From Christensenella sp. UBA7862 (lineage in GTDB: Bacteria > Bacillota > Clostridia > Christensenellales > UBA1242): a DNA stretch of 57,261 nt. The notes beneath the pieces were generated by a model that was not told where the DNA came from, did not search any database, and worked only from the letters and a program-made list of their open reading frames with translations. The position numbers and the translations under genes are program-made. Each line of letters opens with the position of its first letter. Position 1 is the first letter of the stretch. The DNA lies in the NCBI GenBank assembly GCA_002500135.1, contig DLSM01000012.1:24941-82201 (forward strand), written 5' to 3'. Positions 43,404-50,561 of this stretch are shown one piece after another.

Positions 43404-43432
43404 ATCATATCATAAAACAATTTTTTTTGCAA
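43404..43432 (-). promoter_or_regulatory. Promoter of the sugar transferase gene
   Basis: Minus-strand TTGCAA (43427-43432), a 17-bp spacer and TATGAT (43404-43409). Apart from this promoter and the palindrome at 43568-43583, the 310-bp gap between the transferase and the next gene shows nothing recognisable. Confidence 0.6.
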
Positions 43433-43556
43433 GCACATAATCATATATTTTCATCAAATCATTATATAAGTTGGCTTTTATAGAGTAGTTTTGCCATTTT
43501 TATCACTTTTTATATGAATAATGGCTATTTTTTGTTAAAAATCACACCCATACAGA

Positions 43557-43597
43557 CTACTTTTAATAGTTCAAATTTGAACTTATCCTACTTTTAA
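43557..43597. repeat. 16-bp palindrome flanked by a 10-bp direct repeat
   Basis: AGTTCAAATTTGAACT (43568-43583) is a perfect palindrome. On either side lie identical CTACTTTTAA words (43557-43566 and 43588-43597). It lies just past the stop of the export-type membrane protein and about 125 bp upstream of the transferase promoter. It may be an operator; without a loop or T run it is a poor terminator. Confidence 0.5.
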
Positions 43598-43610
43598 ACT
43601 ACAAAGCAAA

Positions 43611-44456
43611 TTAAAAGTTGACTGTTTTTTGCCCTTTTGCCTTGCGAACAACAGAACGGGCAATGAAGAACAAAATTCCCGCCAAGATACACGCTAAAAA
43701 GGCATAGAAGAATATGAGGGTTGCATCGCCAAAAAGCGAACTTACAAGGGTTATAATAAGTCCCGCAACAACATTGCCCAAAATAACAGTTGTTGTCGCT
43801 TGCCAAAAATTAAGCCCCAAGGCGACCGCCAAGCAAGCCCCCGTCCACACACCTGTAAATGGGAATGGAAGTGCCACAAAAACAAACACAGAGGCAATTC
43901 TCTTTTTAAGAGAGTTCACTTTCCCGTCATTTTTTCCTTCGTTTTTGACTTCATTTTTGGTCAAAATTTGGTCATTTTTTGCCATTTTTTCGCTATTTTT
44001 TGTATCATTTTTTGATAAAAATTGGTCATTTTTTATTGATTTTTCATCAATTTTTACAACAATTTCCCCGTCTTTTTCACTCAAATTTTGAATGGAATTT
44101 TGTTCATTTTTATCCAAATTTTGCTCTGCAATATCTTGCTCAACTTTCCTCTTTTTGCTGTTAACTCGCTCCTCAATTTTCTGCCCTAGGCGTCTGAAAA
44201 GTTTTGTTTTTTTAAGAAGATTTATGATAGGCTTATAAAGCAAAACTAGAATTGGAACAACAAGACTGCTGCCAATAAGTCCCGCCAAAAAAGCATTCAA
44301 AAGTCCCAGCGATTTTGCTCCCCAAATTTGCGAGGATATGGAAAAAGGAATTGCACCTTTCAGTTCAATCACTGGCACCATTGCGATTAAAATTGTTGCA
44401 AGCCACACATTATTTCCAAACAAATTGTGGAATAACTGCTCAATAAATTGTGTCAT
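43611..44456 (-). CDS. Small-multidrug-export-type membrane protein with low-complexity insert
   Basis: A 281-residue integral membrane protein of the COG2426 / Sm_multidrug_ex type. Family marks are VIELKGAIPFSI in the first half and PFTGVWTGACLAVALGL in the second. Membrane segments lie at about 15-35, 45-75, 185-215 and 220-270. Known members are about 150-170 residues. The excess here is a Lys/Asn/Asp/Glu/Gln-rich stretch at about 88-185 containing KNDQFLSKND and KNDQILTKNE repeats, inserted in the central loop, which should be cytosolic. Despite the family name, drug export is not established. It lies 11 bp downstream of the lipoprotein gene in the same operon. Confidence 0.82.
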   Translation of the reverse strand: MTQFIEQLFHNLFGNNVWLATILIAMVPVIELKGAIPFSISSQIWGAKSLGLLNAFLAGLIGSSLVVPILVLLYKPIINLLKKTKLFRRLGQKIEERVNSKKRKVEQDIAEQNLDKNEQNSIQNLSEKDGEIVVKIDEKSIKNDQFLSKNDTKNSEKMAKNDQILTKNEVKNEGKNDGKVNSLKKRIASVFVFVALPFPFTGVWTGACLAVALGLNFWQATTTVILGNVVAGLIITLVSSLFGDATLIFFYAFLACILAGILFFIARSVVRKAKGQKTVNF

Positions 44457-44467
44457 AATTTCTCTCT

Positions 44468-45337
44468 TTAGTTGTAATCTCTGTCATTTGGTCTTTGTGG
44501 AAATTCCACACCAACGCCATATTGTTCAAGGTCAACTGTTGTTGAAAAGCTGAGGAATGTTTCAAAGGAATTTTGAGAGGCTTTTTGGTTATTTTCTAGG
44601 TGATAACTCAAGGCAAAATGGGTGATATAATTTTTGCTTGAAATGCCATATTCCACATTATATCCCATAAGTAGGTCAGTTGATTTGTCGTTTAAGGCAA
44701 ACATTTTTGGGTTTGATTGCAAATCATCTACTTCTTCAAATTTTGCCATAAGGGTGTTACATTCTGTGGAGTTTGCTGAAAGTCTGTAATAATCTACTTC
44801 CTCGAAGTTTTTGTAAAGCACACCAGAAAGTGAATCTTGCTGAATTGAAATGAATTTTGTGTATATATTTTGTGGTGGAATGGAAGCGTTGAATTTTGTT
44901 TTTGTTTGAGATTGTTCAATGCCGTCTGAATAAGTTACAAGAGTTCTATAAACTGTGCTTATTGCCCCGTTTGCAACATAAATATCCGTTATCTTTTCCT
45001 GCAAAACATTGTCGATATATTTTGATGTTTCAATTATGGAATTGGTGTCCTTTGTGCCAAATTGAAAGGAAAATACACTTTCCTCTCGCACTTGCATATT
45101 TGTAAATTCGCCAGCGTCAAAAAAGTTATAAGTCGTTGTAGCCTTATATCTTGTTTGAAGTCTAGCGGACTCCATATTTGTTCTGGCGTCAGATAGCGAG
45201 GTTAAAATTCCGCTGGACGTCAGTTCGGTGCTGCCCCATGGGACATCATCAAAGGTCTTTTCGCCGCAAGCAGCGAGGCTTAAGCCAAATGTGACAACGC
45301 ACATTGCAACAATTAACATTCTAAAAATCTTTTTCAT
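44468..45337 (-). CDS. Putative lipoprotein of unknown function
   Basis: A 289-residue protein. The signal peptide MKKIFRMLIVAMC... ends in the lipobox LAAC, so it should be lipid-anchored on the outer face of the membrane. The mature part is hydrophilic and probably beta-rich, with alternating strands and many Thr, Ser and Tyr residues. I recognise no domain; the overall pattern resembles the small lipoprotein carriers common in Clostridia. The ATG at 45337 has no ribosome binding site and sits 6 nt after a TAAAAT -10 box, so the mRNA is probably leaderless. It forms an operon with the export-type membrane protein, which suggests a joint role at the envelope. Confidence 0.82.
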   Translation of the reverse strand: MKKIFRMLIVAMCVVTFGLSLAACGEKTFDDVPWGSTELTSSGILTSLSDARTNMESARLQTRYKATTTYNFFDAGEFTNMQVREESVFSFQFGTKDTNSIIETSKYIDNVLQEKITDIYVANGAISTVYRTLVTYSDGIEQSQTKTKFNASIPPQNIYTKFISIQQDSLSGVLYKNFEEVDYYRLSANSTECNTLMAKFEEVDDLQSNPKMFALNDKSTDLLMGYNVEYGISSKNYITHFALSYHLENNQKASQNSFETFLSFSTTVDLEQYGVGVEFPQRPNDRDYN

Positions 45338-45343
45338 ACTCAA

Positions 45344-45372
45344 ATTTTAACTTTTATTGCAAAAACTGTCAA
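45344..45372 (-). promoter_or_regulatory. Near-consensus promoter giving a leaderless lipoprotein mRNA
   Basis: Minus-strand TTGACA (45367-45372), a 17-bp spacer and TAAAAT (45344-45349). Only six bases separate the -10 box from the ATG, which places the expected transcription start on the first codon. Confidence 0.7.
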
Positions 45373-45400
45373 ACATATTTGCCTTTCATTCAAAAAACAT

Positions 45401-45429
45401 TTGACATTTTTTTCATTGTGTCACAAAAT
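45401..45429 (+). promoter_or_regulatory. Promoter of the yqeY gene
   Basis: TTGACA (45401-45406), a 17-bp spacer and CAAAAT (45424-45429); the -10 box is weak. It is divergent from, and close to, the lipoprotein promoter, so the two -35 boxes are about 30 bp apart. Confidence 0.5.
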
Positions 45430-45450
45430 ATTTATAAGGAGAACGAAAAT

Positions 45451-45876
45451 ATGATACTTGAAGATATTAAAAAAGCAAATATTGAAGCTTTGAAAGCAAA
45501 AAATAGCAATGCAAGAGCAGTGTATGGGGTCGTTATGACAAAGGCCATGCTTGAAACTGTTAAAAAGCGTGAAAAAAATGAAGAACTGACTGACGCAGAC
45601 ATGGTCGCAATTCTTCAAAAGACAATTAAGGAACTGACTGACGAGCAAGAAAGTTTTAGAAAAGTGGGAAATGTTGAGCAAGCAGACCTTATTGAGGAAC
45701 AAAAAAATGCCATTTCAAAATTTCTTCCTCAAATGATGAGCGAAGAAGAGATTGAAAAGGTCATTTCTTCCCTTGAAGATAAGTCTATCCCTAGTGTTAT
45801 GAAACACTTTAAGCAAAACTACGCTGGCAAAGTGGACATGTCCAAAGTTAGCAGTGTGCTAAAAAGCAAGTTTTAA
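45451..45876 (+). CDS. GatB/YqeY domain protein
   Basis: A 141-residue protein of the YqeY family, related to the tail domain of the amidotransferase subunit GatB. A helical N-terminal part (MILEDIKKANIEALKAK) is followed by the charged middle ELTDEQESFRK and the C-terminal signature MKHFKQNYAGKVDMSKVSS. The family is thought to bind tRNA, but a precise role is not established. The ATG at 45451 follows AAGGAGAA with good spacing, so longer upstream frames are rejected. Its stop overlaps that of the convergent dehydrogenase gene by the four bases TTAA. Confidence 0.92.
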   Translation: MILEDIKKANIEALKAKNSNARAVYGVVMTKAMLETVKKREKNEELTDADMVAILQKTIKELTDEQESFRKVGNVEQADLIEEQKNAISKFLPQMMSEEEIEKVISSLEDKSIPSVMKHFKQNYAGKVDMSKVSSVLKSKF

Positions 45877-46670
45877 CAATAAAGTTTCTTTACAACCCAA
45901 AGCATAAATCTTTGTGGCAAAATCTTTTGCAAAAAGAGAAGTGTTTTGTAACTCATGCCGACCGCTTTTGTGGCTGGCATTTTTTTTCGTGAAAACATCT
46001 TGTAAACAACTTTTGCAACAGTCACAGGGGGCTTGCCGTTTTGCTCGTCGTGTTCCATTTTTTCAACCGAGCGAGATACAATGTCTTTGTAGTCAGACTC
46101 AAAGTCCCTTTGCTCTTTGTGACGTTGAGATGTGAAGCCCGTTTTTGTGTCCCCCACAAGCACTGTCCCCACTTGCACGCCAAATGGTGCAACTTCCAGT
46201 CTTAACGCCTTTGCCCAGATGTCAACGCTTGCTTTTGTGGCTGAGTAAAATGATTGAAATGGAATGGGGATATTTCCCGCCACCGAACCCGTTGAGATAA
46301 TTTTCCCAAAGCCTTGTTTTCTCATATATGGAAGGGCAGTTTGAGTCATGTTGACAACGCCAAAAAAATTGACGTCAAACAACTTCTTTATATCTTCCAT
46401 TTGCTGATTTTCCACCGAGCCAGATATTCCAAAGCCTGCATTGTTTACAAGAAGGTCAATTCTGCCCTCTTTTTCATATATGTATGAAATTGTATCTTTC
46501 GCTTGGTCTTTGCTTGTTACATCGCAACTGAGAGATATAATTTTTTTATCTTCAAAGGTTCTGCGAGAAAGTCCATAGACGACAAAATCTTTTTCTGCAA
46601 AATATGTTGCAATGGCATTGCCTATGCCGCTTGAAGCACCAGTCACTATAACAACTTGTTTATCGTTCAT
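45873..46670 (-). CDS. Short-chain dehydrogenase/reductase
   Basis: A 265-residue classical SDR. The cofactor motif TGASSGIGNA is at about 10-19, followed by NNAG (about 83-86) and the catalytic set with Ser in STGSVAG and YSATK. No arginine follows the Gly-rich motif in the usual place, and an RR pair occurs after the second strand (GLSRRTF), which favours NADP(H). The substrate cannot be told. The C-terminal third (QKILPQRFMLWVVKKLY) resembles membrane-associated SDRs of lipid or surface metabolism. The start was chosen by GGGAGA before ATG 46670. It overlaps the preceding small gene by 11 bp, as in translational coupling. Confidence 0.92.
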   Translation of the reverse strand: MNDKQVVIVTGASSGIGNAIATYFAEKDFVVYGLSRRTFEDKKIISLSCDVTSKDQAKDTISYIYEKEGRIDLLVNNAGFGISGSVENQQMEDIKKLFDVNFFGVVNMTQTALPYMRKQGFGKIISTGSVAGNIPIPFQSFYSATKASVDIWAKALRLEVAPFGVQVGTVLVGDTKTGFTSQRHKEQRDFESDYKDIVSRSVEKMEHDEQNGKPPVTVAKVVYKMFSRKKMPATKAVGMSYKTLLFLQKILPQRFMLWVVKKLYC

Positions 46671-46956
46671 CGTCTTCTCCCTTATGTTTTTTAAGCACAA
46701 GCACGCCCGTTTCCCTTTTTGAAGGTTTATTTGCTTCTGACTTATATTGTTTGTTCCTTCTTTCCTTTCGGGCTAGGTGTCTGTCTATTTCGTCTTGAGA
46801 TAATGGCTCTATATGCCCTCCATTCCTTTTCCAAGAGATAAAAAACCAAATTGAAGCAATGGAAACAAGCACAACAACAAGCAAAATAATTCCCCCACGG
46901 CTGACGCCCATGAGCGAAGTTGCAACAGACAAATTTGCTTTGATACAATTTCCCAT
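46660..46956 (-). CDS. Small single-pass membrane protein
   Basis: A 98-residue protein of unknown function. One hydrophobic segment (about 22-43, GGIILLVVVLVSIASIWFF) is followed by a Trp-Lys-Arg stop and a very basic cytosolic tail with Lys/Arg/Asp/Glu. Ribosome binding site GGAGGAAGC precedes ATG 46956. It is the middle gene of the surface operon, 12 bp after the MBG-protein gene and overlapping the SDR start. Position suggests a helper or anchor protein, but this is inference only. Confidence 0.75.
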   Translation of the reverse strand: MGNCIKANLSVATSLMGVSRGGIILLVVVLVSIASIWFFISWKRNGGHIEPLSQDEIDRHLARKERRNKQYKSEANKPSKRETGVLVLKKHKGEDDER

Positions 46957-46968
46957 GCTTCCTCCAAA

Positions 46969-48546
46969 TTAAGAAATATTAGATAGTAGTTTTTCTTGCT
47001 CGGCAAGTTCTACTTTGTTATATTTTGTTCCAGTTACAAATTTTGAAAATCTCCTAAAACTTTTCTCAAAAAGAGATATTCCCTTTCCAGATAGTTTCCA
47101 GATGATAAACATGAGTAGATAAATAACAATCAATGCTCCAAGGGTTATAGCTAGGACAACGGCTGCAAACTCCCATGTGGAAAGTTGTTTTGCTTCTTCC
47201 TTTTCCACAACAAAAGCAAATTGAGATAGTTCGCTGGTGGAAATGACTGCATAGTTGCCGCTTAGGACATATTCAATTTCTTTGACAGTTTGTGTTGGTG
47301 AATAGTGTGTGTGCAAAATTCTAAACTTCTTGCCTTGAACTGATTCTGGAATGTACATTTTGACTGTAAGTTCGCTTTCTGGTTCTATTGAAACCCCTTC
47401 CATAACAAGGTCAATTTCATAGGCAAGTGCAACTTCTTCAGTGGATGAGATGTGCTTTGAATAGTTTACATCGCCATATTTTAAACTTGAACTGCCGATA
47501 GTTGTAACTTCAAGCGACATCATTGGGTCAAAGCCGCCTTCCCTTTCTACAATAACTTGGTCAATGTCTGTCACGTCATTTTTTTGCACAAAACTTGCGG
47601 GCTTAATGGTCATTGTTGCATATCTGACTGTTGTTTCATAATTGTCTGAAATATCATAAAAAGTTGCTTTAATTTTATAAATTCCTGGCTTCGATTGCAA
47701 ATTATTGTCACTATAAGCAACTTTTATGCTGCTTGAAGAAACATTTGCAACAAGGCTCTTGTTTTCGCCGTCTTCAACAAAGGTTTTGTCCTCAAAGTCT
47801 GAAATTTTGTCCTCAAGCGAGGCTTTTTCAATTATCCAAACAAATTCCAAAGTTCCCGAGTGACCAGCGTGTGCCCATTCGTAGTGATTTCTGTCTTTAA
47901 GTGACACAACAACTTTGTATATGCCAGCATCTCTTTGCTGATTGCCAGACACGCTCATAATATTGCTATCAAACATTGCGTCAAACTTGAAAGTTTTAAG
48001 TTGCCCGTCATAAACATAACTTTCGTCAAGTGGCTCTGGCTCGGTGACAACTTTTTTCATGCTTTCCTTTTCGGCATAAAGGCTGTAATATTTTGCATTT
48101 GCGTCAAGGTTTTCATAATTTGCAAGGTCGTTTTCTTTCAATTCGCTCCAAGCGTTTTTATACATAAACATTGTCTTTTCTGCCAATAGTTGGTCGTCTG
48201 AATAATGTTTGATGTTTAAAAGTTCGTCACTTGCATAGCCATAATTCACAACAAAATATAGTTTTTCTGCGTCATTATCCAAAGTAGCTGTTTGAGAATT
48301 TTCTGTGCAATAAGCCAAATACTCTTGCTTTGCGGAAGAATAACTTTGAAGAATGGATACAATTTGAGATTTGTTGTCACGAGAGTAACTTTCAACCGTT
48401 TTCATTTGCTCGCATTGAGAGAGATATTTTTGCTGCGCTGTCTGCGTGTCTGCAAAGACACTTGTTTTTGGCATAAAAACACAGCCTGTCACAAGCAGTG
48501 CCACCGCCACAAAGCAGAAAATCAAACTTTTTCTTATGCGTTTCAT
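46969..48546 (-). CDS. MBG-repeat cell-surface protein with C-terminal membrane anchor
   Basis: A 525-residue exported protein. A basic signal peptide (MKRIRKSLIF...) carries a possible lipobox (LLVTGC) and also a signal-peptidase-I-like site (SVFA-D), so lipid anchoring is uncertain. Residues about 40-170 are helical. Two MBG-type beta domains follow, each with the Y-x-x-x-x-x-Y-(D/T)G... and D-x-G-x-Y pattern (ESYVYDGQ, QRDAGIYKVVVS, QSKPGIYKIKATF). A domain resembling the C-terminal fold of bacterial S-layer/BspA proteins comes next (LTVKMYIPESVQGK, then SELSQFAFVVE). A membrane helix at about 460-485 ends in a basic cytosolic tail. ATG 48546 has GGAGGA upstream. First gene of a three-gene operon. 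Confidence 0.85.
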   Translation of the reverse strand: MKRIRKSLIFCFVAVALLVTGCVFMPKTSVFADTQTAQQKYLSQCEQMKTVESYSRDNKSQIVSILQSYSSAKQEYLAYCTENSQTATLDNDAEKLYFVVNYGYASDELLNIKHYSDDQLLAEKTMFMYKNAWSELKENDLANYENLDANAKYYSLYAEKESMKKVVTEPEPLDESYVYDGQLKTFKFDAMFDSNIMSVSGNQQRDAGIYKVVVSLKDRNHYEWAHAGHSGTLEFVWIIEKASLEDKISDFEDKTFVEDGENKSLVANVSSSSIKVAYSDNNLQSKPGIYKIKATFYDISDNYETTVRYATMTIKPASFVQKNDVTDIDQVIVEREGGFDPMMSLEVTTIGSSSLKYGDVNYSKHISSTEEVALAYEIDLVMEGVSIEPESELTVKMYIPESVQGKKFRILHTHYSPTQTVKEIEYVLSGNYAVISTSELSQFAFVVEKEEAKQLSTWEFAAVVLAITLGALIVIYLLMFIIWKLSGKGISLFEKSFRRFSKFVTGTKYNKVELAEQEKLLSNIS

Positions 48547-48588
48547 TGTTTTCCTCCGTTTTGAAAATCTTACACGCAAGAAGCAACC

Positions 48589-48617
48589 TGTCCACATTCC
48601 AAATATATTTGTGGACA
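48589..48617. promoter_or_regulatory. Inverted-repeat operator downstream of the MBG operon promoter
   Basis: Perfect arms TGTCCACA (48589-48596) and TGTGGACA (48610-48617) with a 13-bp spacer span about +9 to +37 of the predicted transcript. A protein bound here would block transcription. The right arm, read as TTGTCCACA on the minus strand, is one base off a DnaA box. Confidence 0.6.
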
Positions 48618-48632
48618 ACCTAATGTTATATT

Positions 48633-48662
48633 ATTATATAAAATAACTTCTCGCATTGTCAA
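48633..48662 (-). promoter_or_regulatory. Consensus promoter of the MBG surface operon
   Basis: Minus-strand TTGACA (48657-48662), an 18-bp spacer and TATAAT (48633-48638): both hexamers are perfect. It is the strongest-looking promoter in the window and sits right before an operator-like inverted repeat. Confidence 0.8.
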
Positions 48663-48726
48663 ACAAAACGGGTAACAAAAATAATTTATAAATTTATAAA
48701 AAATATGTCACTAAAATTTCCATTTG

Positions 48727-48755
48727 TTGAAAAAGCATGATAAAATGTTTATATA
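48727..48755 (+). promoter_or_regulatory. Putative promoter of the toxin-immunity island
   Basis: TTGAAA (48727-48732), a 17-bp spacer and TATATA (48750-48755) on the plus strand. It lies about 220 nt upstream of the MuF-tail/DUF6883 gene and divergent from the MBG operon promoter. Confidence 0.45.
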
Positions 48756-48761
48756 TGATAG

Positions 48762-48842
48762 TTGTTTGCCCAAAAAGAATTGGATAACCTACAACAAAAT
48801 AGCAAAGAAGAACAATCAAAAATAAATGAGTTATTTGTATAG
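48762..48842 (+). pseudogene. Possible gene remnant: 26-codon tail
   Basis: An open stretch starting at TTG and ending at TAG encodes a Gln/Lys/Glu/Asn-rich, helix-prone peptide (QKELDNLQQNSKEEQSK...), preceded by two in-frame stops and no ribosome binding site. It looks like the end of a lost upstream gene. In phages the gene before the MuF head protein is usually the portal gene, but the stretch is too short to identify. Between it and the toxin gene there is also a GGGAGG site followed by ATG-TAA (48874-48889). Confidence 0.25.
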
Positions 48843-48978
48843 ACTCTCTTTGTTTTCATAAATAAGCAACAAAGGGAGGTGCTATGTAAAATTTTGCTTT
48901 TATTAAAAGAAATTGAGTAAAAGGTTGGAGAAAATACTTCTTCAATCTTTTTACATTTAAAAGGAGGTATGCTACAAT

Positions 48979-49521
48979 ATGGAAAGTGTTGATGAACTAA
49001 TATCCGTTGAAAAAGATATTGTTTCCTACAATGGTTGGGTAAAATGGGTACACATGCCATTATCACCTAATCATTGCCAAACATGTTTAAAATTGCATGA
49101 TAACTGGTTTCAAGCACAGAATCATCCGCAATGCAAATTGCATGAGAATTGTCATTGTAAACTAGCAATTATTCCCCGACCTATTCCAAATGTGACCGCT
49201 TTTGCGACATGTGATATAAAGAAATTCACACATTACATTTTTGCAGATGGTGACAAAAGTGACGGGAAACGCGATTTGTTTGAGCATTTTGGATACTACA
49301 AAGAAGATTCTGAATATTTACAAAAGGAATTTGAATCTCAAGCAATAAAAAAATATTGCAAGGGAGAATATAGACTTGGAAAATTAAATGAACATGGTCA
49401 AAGAATAAGCATAGAAATAACATTAGTGAAAAACAATGTTGTTTTCAAAGTAGTTTCTGGTTGGATGGTTTATCCAAATGGCTCAATTGTTTTAACAACT
49501 CCATTAGGAGATAGATGGTAA
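48979..49521 (+). CDS. Putative toxin: MuF-tail cysteine motif plus DUF6883
   Basis: A 180-residue protein. Residues about 1-70 match the C-terminal end of phage MuF/SPP1-gp7 head proteins: WVKWVHMP then C-x-x-C (HCQTCLKLH), then HPQCKLHENCHCKL, a likely zinc-binding CxxC...HxxCHC arrangement. Residues about 80-180 match DUF6883 as I remember it: a KxxDGKRDLF region, LNEHGQRISIEI and SGWMVYPNGSIVLTT. DUF6883 occurs in polymorphic-toxin settings and next to DUF4926. The MuF front half is missing, so this is an orphaned tail rather than a whole head protein. The ATG at 48979 has AAGGAGG 11 nt upstream, rather far. No secretion signal. Confidence 0.72.
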   Translation: MESVDELISVEKDIVSYNGWVKWVHMPLSPNHCQTCLKLHDNWFQAQNHPQCKLHENCHCKLAIIPRPIPNVTAFATCDIKKFTHYIFADGDKSDGKRDLFEHFGYYKEDSEYLQKEFESQAIKKYCKGEYRLGKLNEHGQRISIEITLVKNNVVFKVVSGWMVYPNGSIVLTTPLGDRW

Positions 49522-49536
49522 AAAGGAGAAATAAAA

Positions 49537-49869
49537 ATGAAATATTTAGATACAGTTGAATTAATAAAAGAACGCCCCGAATATACTGCGGCGGGCGTTC
49601 ATGTTGGCGACTTCGGAACAATCATTCTCGAAGAACGTGTAAATGGGAAATGGTTTGTTGTATTCTCAGAATTTTATACTGCACGAGATATTGCTGAAAT
49701 TTCTGTGCGAGAGGAAGACTTGAAAGCTTATGATAAAATTCCAGAAGACAAAAAGCCACCAAAGATTAAAGGCGTAAATTATCTTGAACCAATGTTAAGA
49801 AAATGTTTAGGTCTGAAAGATAATGAACCTCTGCCAGAGAAATTTCAACATATTGATGAAGATGAGTAA
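49537..49869 (+). CDS. Putative immunity protein with DUF4926 domain
   Basis: A 110-residue soluble, acidic protein. The first about 65 residues fit DUF4926: a YLDTVELIKE opening, a VGDFGTIILEE turn and a beta-strand ending EISVREEDLKAY. These are small SH3-like barrels usually coded just after a toxin gene. A Pro/Lys-rich extension follows (KIPEDKKPPK), then a short C-terminal helix. Ribosome binding site AAAGGAG sits 15 nt after the toxin stop, so the pair is one transcript. Role as immunity or antitoxin to the upstream DUF6883 protein is inferred from gene pairing. Confidence 0.72.
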   Translation: MKYLDTVELIKERPEYTAAGVHVGDFGTIILEERVNGKWFVVFSEFYTARDIAEISVREEDLKAYDKIPEDKKPPKIKGVNYLEPMLRKCLGLKDNEPLPEKFQHIDEDE

Positions 49870-49876
49870 ATAATAT

Positions 49877-50437
49877 TTACATCTGCAAAAGCAGATTCTT
49901 CATTTGCTGAAGCTGGCGGGTTTTGAAGTCTATTTCATTTTGGGCGAAGGCGTTTAGGTCTGGGCAGAGGTCAAACTGCAAGGCGAGTTTGTTCAGCTCT
50001 ATGGCTCCTATGTGGTGTGGAATCATGGCGGTTAGAAAGTCTGCGTCAAGGTTGTTTGAGGTCTTGCTATTTTTCATTGTGGCAATCATTTTGGTTATAA
50101 TTTTCATAGATTCGTTCATATAAAGTCCCACATCTCGTGGAGGGTTTTTTGTTTTGGAACAATTCTCATAAATATCTCTAAGTGAGGATATTCCCAAAGT
50201 TTGGTCATCTTGGATATCTTTTGCCAAAGATTCAATTTGTGGATTGGTTGTAAATTTTAAGATGTTTTTTGCCATTGCAACGCCCGCTTCTAGGTGTGGG
50301 GTCATTTGATTTATGTAAATTTGAGAAATGCTATCCTTTGCAGAAACGGAACACATTCTTTGCTCCATTGTGGCAAGAATTCCAAAGAAATTGTCCAAAT
50401 AATCTTTTGTGTTGTCGCTGAGTTTTGAAACTAACAT
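49877..50437 (-). CDS. Double DUF305 protein
   Basis: A 186-residue helical protein with two DUF305-type halves (ferritin-like helical bundle). The first carries QMTPHLEAGVAMA (about 45-57) and the second carries AMIPHHIGAIELNKLAL (about 137-153), which keeps the family's MIPHH motif. The first half has lost one His of the pair. Family members bind metal, often copper, and are commonly exported, but there is no signal peptide here, so it should stay in the cytosol. Its stop lies 7 bp from the end of the convergent immunity gene. Ribosome binding site AAGGAG before ATG 50437. Confidence 0.85.
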   Translation of the reverse strand: MLVSKLSDNTKDYLDNFFGILATMEQRMCSVSAKDSISQIYINQMTPHLEAGVAMAKNILKFTTNPQIESLAKDIQDDQTLGISSLRDIYENCSKTKNPPRDVGLYMNESMKIITKMIATMKNSKTSNNLDADFLTAMIPHHIGAIELNKLALQFDLCPDLNAFAQNEIDFKTRQLQQMKNLLLQM

Positions 50438-50502
50438 ATCAATCTCCTTTTATTTCTTTAATTTTGTATGCAAAAGTGAAATAAAAGTTGAAAAACAAAA
50501 AC

Positions 50503-50532
50503 TTGACAAATTGTGGGTGGGTGTCGTATAAT
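50503..50532 (+). promoter_or_regulatory. Promoter of the small membrane-protein gene
   Basis: TTGACA (50503-50508), an 18-bp spacer and TATAAT (50527-50532), both perfect hexamers, about 30 nt before the ATG at 50562. Confidence 0.75.
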
Positions 50533-50561
50533 AGTTATAGTAAAATTTTGTGGAGGTTAAA

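Noticed and set aside
48749..49066. Minus-strand frame opposite the toxin gene start
   Set aside because: Low-complexity translation, no ribosome binding site, and it overlaps a better-supported gene on the other strand.
49881..49896. Hairpin ATCTGC-AAAA-GCAGAT as a terminator for the immunity gene
   Set aside because: It lies inside the end of the DUF305 coding region, and no T run follows.
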